Translations under genes and position numbers: made by a program | Notes under the pieces: generated by a model | What the model saw: only the letters and a program-made list of their open reading frames with translations | The model's database searches: none | What the model was told of the DNA's origin: nothing | Origin: JADJNW01 sp033761835 | GTDB lineage: Bacteria > Bacteroidota > Bacteroidia > Chitinophagales > Saprospiraceae | Assembly (NCBI GenBank): GCA_033761835.1 | Contig: JANRME010000163.1 | Span: 1 to 46,207, forward strand | Reading direction: 5' to 3' | DNA length: 46,207 bases | Shown here: positions 8,587-14,910 of the stretch, piece after piece | How positions within the stretch are numbered: position 1 is the stretch's first letter | Layout of the letters: every line of letters starts with the position of its first letter

Positions 8587-9708
8587 ATGTCATACAAACC
8601 CGACCATTTGGATAATTTCAGCGAAGAACAGCAGAAAGTTCTAAAATCCATTCGCACTTCCCGTGTCATTTTGCCCGTACTCATTGGCATTAGTGCAGTG
8701 GCATACTTGCTTTGGCGACAATTTGATCCGCAGGAATTTGCCAATATCCAATGGACGAAGCACACTTTTATATGGATGAGTATTGCTTTACTTACTTTCC
8801 TATCCTGGCATTTGGCATACTCAGCGCGTTTGCGCATTCTATCCAAAAAGGCGTTTAGCTGGTGGAAATGTATTGAATTGATTGCGATCTGGGAATTTGC
8901 TTCGGCAGTATCGCCCTCGGCGGTGGGCGGCTCTACGGTGGCTTTTTTCATTTTGGCGCAAGAGAAACTACCAGTAGCCAAAACGACGATGATCGTTCTT
9001 TATACGATTGCACTCGATGGGTTGTTTTTTATTCTTACGATTCCATTATTGTATGTATTGTTTGGCAGTACTATTTTGAGGCCTGGCGTTGACAATATAG
9101 GCGATACAGGCGGTTGGGGCTTCTACTTTGTGATGGCTTACCTTGTAATGACCACTTATTCCATGTTTTTTTTCTATGGCATTTTTATTAATCCAATACA
9201 GTTAAAGCGCATTTTGGTATTTTTTACTCGTATCCCTTGGCTGCGCCGGTATCGCAAGGGTGCTATCAAATTGGGCAACGACATAGTGGTTGCATCGGGT
9301 GAGCTAAAGCGAGAAGGCTTTCGTTTTCATTTTAAGGCGGTGTTTTCTACTTTTTTTATTTGGACTATCCGTTTTCTGATCTTGAGTGCCTGTATTATTG
9401 CTTTTGTAGATTCGATTCCATTAGACTTTGGAACGCAATTTGAATTGTATGCGCGCTTAGAAACGATGTTTCTCATTTTCCTTTTCAGCCCAACGCCGGG
9501 TGGCGCAGGCGTCATCGAACTCATTTTTGGCGGCTTTTTGAAAGATTATATTACCAATCCGACCATTTCCACCGTCATTTCTACTTTCTGGCGTTTGCTG
9601 ACCTATTATTCTTATTTACTCGTAGGAGTTATCGTGATTCCCAATTGGATTAATACAATTTTAAAAGAACGTAAAAAACAGAAAGCGCTTCAAGGAGTAG
9701 AGGCTTGA
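8587..9708 (+). CDS. lysylphosphatidylglycerol synthase transmembrane/flippase-like (UPF0104) protein
   Basis: This 373-aa integral membrane protein has about eight hydrophobic segments and the family signatures EFASAVSPSAVGGSTVAFFIL (about 96-116) and SPTPGGAGVIELIFGGFL (about 299-316). These are the two Pro/Gly re-entrant motifs of the MprF/AglD flippase-like domain. The soluble aminoacyltransferase domain of full MprF is absent, so this is the stand-alone membrane half, probably moving a lipid or lipid-linked compound. The substrate is unknown. It is transcribed alone and followed by a hairpin. Confidence 0.85.
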   Translation: MSYKPDHLDNFSEEQQKVLKSIRTSRVILPVLIGISAVAYLLWRQFDPQEFANIQWTKHTFIWMSIALLTFLSWHLAYSARLRILSKKAFSWWKCIELIAIWEFASAVSPSAVGGSTVAFFILAQEKLPVAKTTMIVLYTIALDGLFFILTIPLLYVLFGSTILRPGVDNIGDTGGWGFYFVMAYLVMTTYSMFFFYGIFINPIQLKRILVFFTRIPWLRRYRKGAIKLGNDIVVASGELKREGFRFHFKAVFSTFFIWTIRFLILSACIIAFVDSIPLDFGTQFELYARLETMFLIFLFSPTPGGAGVIELIFGGFLKDYITNPTISTVISTFWRLLTYYSYLLVGVIVIPNWINTILKERKKQKALQGVEA

Positions 9709-9722
9709 GTGATAGGGAAAAC

Positions 9723-9744
9723 AGTAAGGCCCGAAAGCCTTACT
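9723..9744 (+). terminator. hairpin after the flippase-like gene
   Basis: AGTAAGGC (9723-9730), a six-base loop CCGAAA and the exact complement GCCTTACT (9737-9744) form a strong 8-bp stem 15 bp after the stop. The following bases are TTGCTAAAAAA, with no long U-run, so termination may be factor-assisted or leaky. Confidence 0.6.
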
Positions 9745-9913
9745 TTGCTAAAAAAATTGCCGACAAGAAAAAAGCAGGTCAACTTTTGAATAATCTTCAA
9801 CCTATTCTTTTTCAAGTAGTAAGTAAATGAGGTTTAATCCAGATATTAAATAAATTGATTTTCAATAAAATCAACTTTCCTACTGTTAGCTACTCCAAAG
9901 GAATCCCATCCAT

Positions 9914-9930
9914 ATAAAACTGCTCGATTA
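9914..9930 (+). repeat. dispersed ATAAAACTGCTCGA repeat, copy 1
   Basis: ATAAAACTGCTCGATTA here matches the copies at 35206 and 35374 over its first 14 bases. It is the most diverged of the three and lacks the ATTGACTrTGCCAT element that precedes the other two. Confidence 0.45.
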
Positions 9931-10027
9931 TTTAGGGTTATTAAAGCGATAAGATGAGGGATTTTCATAATTTGAGTTTTGTGAATACAAAAGAATCTCG
10001 CAACTATTAATCGTGCGTAAAAGTGGG

Positions 10028-10044
10028 GTTAATTTTAAATTAAC
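10028..10044. promoter_or_regulatory. 17-bp perfect dyad GTTAATTT-T-AAATTAAC
   Basis: Two 8-bp arms with a one-base centre form a perfect palindrome about 120 bp before the CBS gene. It lies in line with two further dyads and could be an operator. The regulator is unknown. Confidence 0.4.
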
Positions 10045-10066
10045 TACCCAAGCCCTTTACTGTAAA

Positions 10067-10080
10067 TTGATGAAAATCAT
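10067..10080. promoter_or_regulatory. FNR/CRP-family-like site TTGAT-N4-ATCAT
   Basis: TTGATGAAAATCAT differs by one base from the FNR consensus TTGAT-N4-ATCAA. It lies 86 bp before the CBS gene start. FNR-family control of Usp genes is known in proteobacteria; here it is inferred from the site only. Confidence 0.5.
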
Positions 10081-10088
10081 AAGCATTA

Positions 10089-10102
10089 GTGATGTATATC
10101 AT
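10089..10102. promoter_or_regulatory. second FNR/CRP-family-like site GTGAT-N4-ATCAT
   Basis: GTGATGTATATCAT has the same 5-4-5 geometry, with its centre 22 bp from the centre of the first site, i.e. about two helical turns. Tandem spacing on one face of the DNA favours a real regulator pair over chance. Confidence 0.45.
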
Positions 10103-10165
10103 CTCCCCTTTTAGCGTTTTTTTTTGACTTTTGTGATAAATACTATTCTCTCATTATTAAAAAAA

Positions 10166-10627
10166 ATGATTATGAACATCCTTGCGCCTGTAAAAGCAAT
10201 TATGACCACCAAGCTTATCACGGTAGCACCCGCGGATAAGGTGAAAGATGTGAAAGAAATTTTTGATCAACATCCGATTCATCACATTCCTGTGGTGCGA
10301 TACAAAGAAATCATCGGTTTGATAAGCAAAACCGATTTCCTCCATTTTATGAGGGGTTTTACCAAAAACGATGAAGATCGTTTTGTGGATGAGGCACGCT
10401 TGAGAGCTTATACCGCTGAAGAAATTATGACCAAAGGGCTGGCGAAGCTATCGCCTAATGATCGCATCAATGTAGCCTTGGAAATATTTTTGGTGAATCG
10501 CTTTCATGCTATTCCTGTAGTAGATAACAATGAATTGGTGGGTATCCTGACCACATTCGACATCATCAAAGCGCTGGCCGGCGAAAACGTTACAGCCGAC
10601 CAAGTGATTGATAGCCAACAATCCTAA
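10166..10627 (+). CDS. CBS-domain pair protein
   Basis: This small cytoplasmic protein (153 aa) consists of two CBS motifs in tandem, about 10-70 (IMTTKLITVAPADKVKDV...HHIPVV) and 85-145 (IMTKGLAKLSPNDRINVALE...FHAIPVV). CBS pairs bind adenine nucleotides such as AMP or ATP and act as energy sensors. An upstream in-frame TTG at 10124 is unlikely, as it would add poorly fitting residues; ATG 10166 or 10172 is more credible. It ends 11 bp before the thioredoxin-Usp gene, so the two form an operon behind FNR-like dyads. The family is firm, the partner unknown. Confidence 0.87.
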   Translation: MIMNILAPVKAIMTTKLITVAPADKVKDVKEIFDQHPIHHIPVVRYKEIIGLISKTDFLHFMRGFTKNDEDRFVDEARLRAYTAEEIMTKGLAKLSPNDRINVALEIFLVNRFHAIPVVDNNELVGILTTFDIIKALAGENVTADQVIDSQQS

Positions 10628-10638
10628 ATTACCCTTTT

Positions 10639-11787
10639 ATGCTTCGCATACAAATTTTGGGTATAGGCTGTAAAAAAAGCAGAGCGCTAAAAGCAAATTT
10701 GCTTGCGGCGCTCCGCTCTTTAGGTATGGACGCTTCGATTGAAGAAATCGAACGGGTGGAGGATATTATTCAGTATCAAATCCTATCAACACCGGCTTTA
10801 TTGATTAATCAAAATATAATTAGCGAGGGTAATGTATTGGAAGTAAATGAATTGAAGCCTGTTTTAGAATATTGGAATCATCAATTACCCAGCATAAAAA
10901 AGATTTTGGTACCCACCGATTTTTCTGATGTGGCGGCAGGTGCTTTCCGGTTTGCACTTGATTTGGCGCAGCAATTGAGCAGTGAAATAACCTTGCTTCA
11001 TGTCTATCACCCTTTTTTCGATCCCAATAACCCCTTAGCCGGAAAGGAACGAAGCGAAGCAGAGTCCTTAGCCAGGAAACGACTTGATATTTTTTTGGGA
11101 GAAAATATCTCTCCTGCAAACAAGGCTGAAAAATTGGGTTTAAACGAAAAAATCAAAAAAGAATGGTGTATGGGATTTGCAGGGGAAGAAATAATGGCGC
11201 GCTCCAAGCAGTTTGATTTGATCGTAATGGGCACAACAGGTGATGGTGATTGGTTGGAGCAGTTATTTGGCAGCGTATCTTCCTCGGTAGCAAGAGAAGC
11301 GCATTGTCCGGTATTGCTGGTGCCGAAAAATGTACAATTCAAAGGTTTTAATACGGTTGTTTATGCACATGATAATGAAACCAGCGATAGAGTCCTTATT
11401 GAACAAGTGGTAGATGAAATGCGCATTCCAACCGATGCAGTACATTTGGTTCATGTTGAAAAAAATTCATTCGAGGAGTATTTGCTTAGAAATGGCCGGT
11501 ATGAACATCTTCCACGCCTCCAAAAACCGTCGATCAGGCTGACTTTGGCTGATATTGCATCGAAGAGCATTCTAAAAGCAATAAATGAATACGCTGACTC
11601 TCATCATGCCGATTTGATAATTGTAAATACTGTTCAACGAAGTTTTCTAGAAAACCTCTTTCATCGAAGTTTTACCAAACAAATGATTTTGCAAACCAGC
11701 ATTCCTTTGCTGATTTTACATTCTAACCCACAGCGCATTCAAAATCTAAGCCCTACTGAAGTCAAAAACGCAAAATTCCGGTCGTAA
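10639..11787 (+). CDS. thioredoxin-like (CxxS) domain fused to two universal stress (Usp) domains
   Basis: This 382-aa protein has three parts. Residues 1-80 resemble the small archaeal/bacterial thioredoxin_3 (MTH895) family: LGIGCKKSRALKANL, strand-helix-strand, and STPALLINQNIISEG with the cis-Pro. The active site is C11-K-K-S14, a monothiol CxxS instead of CxxC. Residues about 90-233 are a Usp domain with PTDFSD and the ATP-binding pattern G-x2-G-x9-G-S (GTTGDGDWLEQLFGS). Residues about 235-370 are a second Usp domain whose ATP loop is degenerate (NTVQRSFLENLFHRSF). It follows the CBS gene by 11 bp. The last 49 bp overlap the convergent OMP gene. The thioredoxin-Usp fusion appears unusual; a redox- or energy-sensing role is inference. 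Confidence 0.85.
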   Translation: MLRIQILGIGCKKSRALKANLLAALRSLGMDASIEEIERVEDIIQYQILSTPALLINQNIISEGNVLEVNELKPVLEYWNHQLPSIKKILVPTDFSDVAAGAFRFALDLAQQLSSEITLLHVYHPFFDPNNPLAGKERSEAESLARKRLDIFLGENISPANKAEKLGLNEKIKKEWCMGFAGEEIMARSKQFDLIVMGTTGDGDWLEQLFGSVSSSVAREAHCPVLLVPKNVQFKGFNTVVYAHDNETSDRVLIEQVVDEMRIPTDAVHLVHVEKNSFEEYLLRNGRYEHLPRLQKPSIRLTLADIASKSILKAINEYADSHHADLIIVNTVQRSFLENLFHRSFTKQMILQTSIPLLILHSNPQRIQNLSPTEVKNAKFRS

Positions 11788-12686
11788 TCATTCCGGGTCA
11801 CCGGCATTCTGTTTTCATCTACTTGCGTGCGAGACACGTCCTGGCGGTTATTGGTGATGTCACCTATCCCATAATTGAAGCGCAAATCGAGAAATAACGT
11901 TTCATTTAGAAAAAAAGATACGCCCCCGATCACCTCCGCATCCAATCGCTTAAAATAGCGGGTATGAATCCCAGATGTTTCATAGTAGGTGTCCAGCATA
12001 CGAGGAATTTCTACCTCTTCTCCGTCAATCGTTCGGTAAAAATTTTCTGGATCAGAAACTCTGTCAAGGGGATCGCGCATATAATCAAAATCAAGTTTGG
12101 CTTTGAATGGAAATACCGATGAGCCGGTTTCGGTGAGACCACTATACAACAACTCGCCCTTGCCGTGTGCTCGAACTAAAAGCCCCATACCAAGACCAGC
12201 GTACATTTCTACCCGTCTGATCCGAACGGTATAGAGCATTGGCAATTCCAAATAGGAAGTAATGATTGAAAGCTCCATTTTTCGCGTTCCAAAACTGAAT
12301 AGTTTTTCACCCGAAAGGGTCGAAAAGAGCCAGTAAGATTGCCCACTATAGCTGTAATGCGTACCTTTTTGGTTGAATAACAATTCTATCTGTAAGCCAG
12401 TGTAGTTGCTCAACTCCACGTGTATGCCTCCTCCCGCGTGAAGCGCGGCTACGTAACTAAATTCTTCTAAAATTCTGCTGCTGCCCACTTTTTCGGAGGG
12501 GCCTGTCATCGTAGCAAAAGTAAGTCCTCCTTTAAGGTCAATCGAAACTTTTGAGCTTTGAGCATATAAAAATGAATTCGCACTTAGTAGCAAGGCGAGT
12601 AATGGGGCGAAGCTTTTACAATTGCTTTCGGAGTAAGATACGATGTGATGGTGTATGCGCACTAGGTTCAAAACCAATGATATCAA
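11739..12686 (-). CDS. outer-membrane beta-barrel (porin-family) protein
   Basis: This protein of up to 315 aa has an N-terminal export signal (hydrophobic PLLALLLSANSFLYA, cleavage before QSS) and about ten amphipathic strands ending in an aromatic-terminated strand (NFAFLTSVGLRF), as in PorT-like outer-membrane barrels. YAGLGMGLLVRAHG and LFLDLRFNYGIGDI are typical strands. The start is uncertain: ATG 12686, or GTG 12662, which gives a more normal signal peptide. Either start lies inside the GNAT gene, so translation is probably coupled. The last 49 bp overlap the 3' end of the Usp gene on the other strand. The substrate is unknown. Confidence 0.78.
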   Translation of the reverse strand: MISLVLNLVRIHHHIVSYSESNCKSFAPLLALLLSANSFLYAQSSKVSIDLKGGLTFATMTGPSEKVGSSRILEEFSYVAALHAGGGIHVELSNYTGLQIELLFNQKGTHYSYSGQSYWLFSTLSGEKLFSFGTRKMELSIITSYLELPMLYTVRIRRVEMYAGLGMGLLVRAHGKGELLYSGLTETGSSVFPFKAKLDFDYMRDPLDRVSDPENFYRTIDGEEVEIPRMLDTYYETSGIHTRYFKRLDAEVIGGVSFFLNETLFLDLRFNYGIGDITNNRQDVSRTQVDENRMPVTRNDYDRNFAFLTSVGLRF

Positions 12687-13065
12687 AACCGTTCTTCAAA
12701 GCGAAGATAAGCATTCCTTTGTGACTATTGCGCGTTTTGAAGGTAATCGTCGTGTAGCCGCTTTTTTTTGCCCACGCCTCTTGTTCATCTGCTAAAGCTT
12801 TGGCAATAGCCATTTGGCGAAAGTCTTGCAATACGCCACCCATCCAGGAATAGAAATAGCCTTCACGTTCATATCCAACTTTGAAACCCACGGGTTTATT
12901 TTCTACAAAAGCCACCAGAATCAAATGTCTGACTCCTGTGAGGCGACGATGATATTCCTCTGCTCCGTGCGGGTCAATAAATTCAGGAATTTGCTGCGAA
13001 AGCGCAACAACGGTTTCAATATTACTTTCCTTGATTTCAATGGCCTGGCTTCTCTGCGCTGACAT
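12616..13065 (-). CDS. GNAT-family N-acetyltransferase
   Basis: This 149-aa protein has the GNAT fold: LILVAFVENKPVGFKVGY (beta2-beta4), YSWMGGVLQDFRQMAIAKALADEQEAWA (motif A region; the acetyl-CoA loop reads DFRQMAIAKAL, a variant of R/Q-x2-G-x-G/A), and a C-terminal NSHKGMLIFALKNGFDIIGFE, which is the usual family ending. The start is taken at ATG 13065 because an upstream in-frame ATG at 13137 would overlap the exonuclease gene. It lies 19 bp after exonuclease III and overlaps the OMP gene at its 3' end. The acceptor substrate cannot be told. Confidence 0.82.
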   Translation of the reverse strand: MSAQRSQAIEIKESNIETVVALSQQIPEFIDPHGAEEYHRRLTGVRHLILVAFVENKPVGFKVGYEREGYFYSWMGGVLQDFRQMAIAKALADEQEAWAKKSGYTTITFKTRNSHKGMLIFALKNGFDIIGFEPSAHTPSHRILLRKQL

Positions 13066-13084
13066 CCTACATCTGACTTCTTTT

Positions 13085-13855
13085 TCAAAGATCAATTTCC
13101 AAAAAAACAGGGCAATGGTCTGAATGCGTCGCATCACCGATATGGTAGGATTGGATTAATTTGTCTTTCAAATTATTGCTAACGGACTGATAATCAATAC
13201 GCCAACCTTTATTGCTCGCACGAGAATTGAATCTAACACTCCACCAACTGTATTCTATTTTGTCAGGATTCAAATAACGAAATGAATCTACAAAGCCATT
13301 GCCAAACCACTTAGTCATCCAGGCGCGTTCTTCGGGTAGGAAGCCCGATGTTTTTTGATTTCCTTTGGGGTTGTGAATATCGATTTCATTATGAGCAATA
13401 TTATAATCCCCCACTATGATTAGTTTCGGGCGTTCTTTGCGCAATTCTTCTACCCAATTGTAAAAATCATCCAAAAATTCCATTTTAAAACCCTGTCGAA
13501 TATCGCCGGTCGTACCGGACGGGAAATAGCAATTGAGCAGCGTCCAGTCGCCAAAATCCGTGCGCAGAATGCGTCCTTCTGAATCATACTTTGCCATGCC
13601 ACAACCTTCTATCACCCGATCTGGCTTCGCTTTTGTAAACGTTGCAACGCCGCTATAACCTTTCTTTTCTGCGGAATGCCAATAATCATAATAACCCAAT
13701 TTTTCAAAAGGTGCATGATCTACTTGATCGCGCTGGGCTTTGGTTTCCTGCACACATACGATGTCAAATTGATGCGTTTCGAGCCACGCTGCGAAGCTTT
13801 TGTTGAGTGCCGCGCGTAAGCCGTTGAGGTTGTAGGAGATGATTTTTTTGGACAT
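13085..13855 (-). CDS. xth: exodeoxyribonuclease III
   Basis: This is a 256-aa AP endonuclease/3'-exonuclease of the ExoIII/APE1 family, acting in base excision repair. All family motifs are present: SYNLNGLRAA, QETKA (metal-binding Glu), SGVATFTK, GDYNIAHNEID (catalytic Asp and Asn), YSWWS, RIDYQSVS and the terminal SDHCPVFLEIDL with the catalytic His. ATG 13855 is preferred over 13882 because it gives MSKKIISYNLNG, the usual beginning. A TACCTTTG -7 box lies 25 bp upstream. It heads a compact minus-strand group with the GNAT and OMP genes. Confidence 0.95.
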   Translation of the reverse strand: MSKKIISYNLNGLRAALNKSFAAWLETHQFDIVCVQETKAQRDQVDHAPFEKLGYYDYWHSAEKKGYSGVATFTKAKPDRVIEGCGMAKYDSEGRILRTDFGDWTLLNCYFPSGTTGDIRQGFKMEFLDDFYNWVEELRKERPKLIIVGDYNIAHNEIDIHNPKGNQKTSGFLPEERAWMTKWFGNGFVDSFRYLNPDKIEYSWWSVRFNSRASNKGWRIDYQSVSNNLKDKLIQSYHIGDATHSDHCPVFLEIDL

Positions 13856-13879
13856 GGAAGTTCTGCTTACCGTTTGAAA

Positions 13880-13887
13880 CAAAGGTA
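13880..13887 (-). promoter_or_regulatory. -7 promoter box (TACCTTTG) of xth
   Basis: The minus strand reads TACCTTTG, an exact TAnnTTTG match, 25 bp before the xth ATG. It probably drives xth, the GNAT gene and the OMP gene. Confidence 0.55.
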
Positions 13888-13926
13888 AGTTTTTTGATAA
13901 AAAAAGCCCGACCTGATAGTGATTTG

Positions 13927-14157
13927 TTAAAAACTTGAACCGTTCTCTTTAGAATAGGGTTTATCAAGCCTTATCACTTCGGTTGATTGGAGTGAATTAT
14001 CAGCATCCGCAAACCAGGAATATCCAAGAAAAAAAACGGCAATAGCCAAAACCGAACTCAACGTGAGCCATGCAGCAGGATCGCCAAGGATGAAAGCCAT
14101 GCAGGCAAGTAATAGAATGCTGACGAGCATCAGCAATCGAATGTTTGTTGTTTTCAT
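13927..14157 (-). CDS. small two-helix membrane protein
   Basis: I do not recognise this 76-aa protein. It has two hydrophobic segments, about 7-25 (RLLMLVSILLLACMAFILG) and 30-47 (LTLSSVLAIAVFFLGYSWF), and a polar, charged C-terminal tail of about 25 residues. It looks like a genuine inner-membrane microprotein because of the clean helical pattern and hydrophilic tail. It lies upstream of xth on the same strand, but xth has its own promoter box between them. Confidence 0.6.
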   Translation of the reverse strand: MKTTNIRLLMLVSILLLACMAFILGDPAAWLTLSSVLAIAVFFLGYSWFADADNSLQSTEVIRLDKPYSKENGSSF

Positions 14158-14454
14158 AATTCAGGTGATTTCAAAGCCCAATTTCGCTAAATTTTGCCTT
14201 ATTTGTCAAGTCTGACAGCCAGGAAATAAGATCAGAGAATGGGTCAGAAGCCTGTAAACGTTAGTATTTTTAACAAAATCACTTAATTCAGGGAGAAGCA
14301 ATAGTGCGGACGGTATTTGGGTTTAACTTTTATTTAGCACAATTTTCAATGGAAATGGACAAAACCCTACCTTTACTTTTTTGTTTTAAACAAATATGTT
14401 TAAAAATTTTGACCAGAATTTGAATAAAAACAAAAGCTTTGAATAATATTGTAT
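14158..14454. other. divergent intergenic region upstream of the RidA gene
   Basis: About 297 bp. It contains a probable -7 box (TACCTTTA, 14368-14375) and a palindrome TTTGTTT-T-AAACAAA (14380-14394) at the expected transcription start. Nothing else was seen. Confidence 0.45.
14368..14394 (+). promoter_or_regulatory. -7-like box and overlapping dyad before the RidA gene
   Basis: TACCTTTA (one mismatch to TAnnTTTG) is followed by TTTGTTTTAAACAAA, a perfect 7-1-7 palindrome at 14380-14394. It would cover the transcription start site, a classical operator position. The leader to ATG 14455 would be about 70 bp. Confidence 0.4.
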
Positions 14455-14862
14455 ATGCCAAAGCAATACATCAATCCGCCAGAGCTTTTCAATAGTACGC
14501 AACATGGCTTTTCGCAAGTTGTCGTAAGCAAACCGGGCAGATTGGTGTTTATTTCCGGGCAGGTTGCATGGGATGGAAACAAACAAATCGCGCATATTTC
14601 TGATATGGAGATTCAGGCGCGAAAAGCATTTGAGAATGTTCAAATTGCTATGAAAAAAGCAGGTGGAACACTACAGGATATTGTGATGTTACGTTTGTAC
14701 ATTGTCCATTATGACGAAGTCAAAGGACAGGCAGTGGGAGCGGTGTTACGCGAATTTTTTGATACGGAAACGCCTCCTGCCAGCACCTGGATTAGTGTAG
14801 AAGGCTTGGCAAATCCTGAATTTTTGATTGAAATTGAAGCCCAGGCTGTTATAAACGAGTAG
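14455..14862 (+). CDS. RidA/YjgF/YER057c/UK114 family protein
   Basis: This 135-aa protein belongs to the Rid family, whose best-known member hydrolyses reactive enamine/imine intermediates from PLP enzymes. The trimer-forming fold is visible: GRLVFISGQVAWDG, AFENVQIAMKKAGGTLQDIVMLRLYI, FFDTETPPASTWISV and LANPEFLIEIEAQAVI. The conserved active-site Arg of RidA (in the P-x-R-S-T region) is not present; the sequence reads PPASTW, so this belongs to another Rid subgroup and its reaction is uncertain. ATG 14455 is used; a TTG six bases upstream is less likely. uvrA follows after 48 bp. Confidence 0.85.
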   Translation: MPKQYINPPELFNSTQHGFSQVVVSKPGRLVFISGQVAWDGNKQIAHISDMEIQARKAFENVQIAMKKAGGTLQDIVMLRLYIVHYDEVKGQAVGAVLREFFDTETPPASTWISVEGLANPEFLIEIEAQAVINE

Positions 14863-14910
14863 ATCAAAACCTACAAATTTTCAAACCTCAAACTTTTGAA
14901 CCGTTTTAAA

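Larger units (their letters stand above)
9745..10165. other. long regulatory region upstream of the CBS/Usp module
   Basis: About 420 bp without a gene. It contains one copy of a dispersed word (ATAAAACTGCTCGATTA, 9914-9930), also present in two closely related copies near 35.2-35.4 kb, and three dyad sites close to the CBS gene (10028-10044, 10067-10080, 10089-10102). No RNA gene was recognised. Confidence 0.5.
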
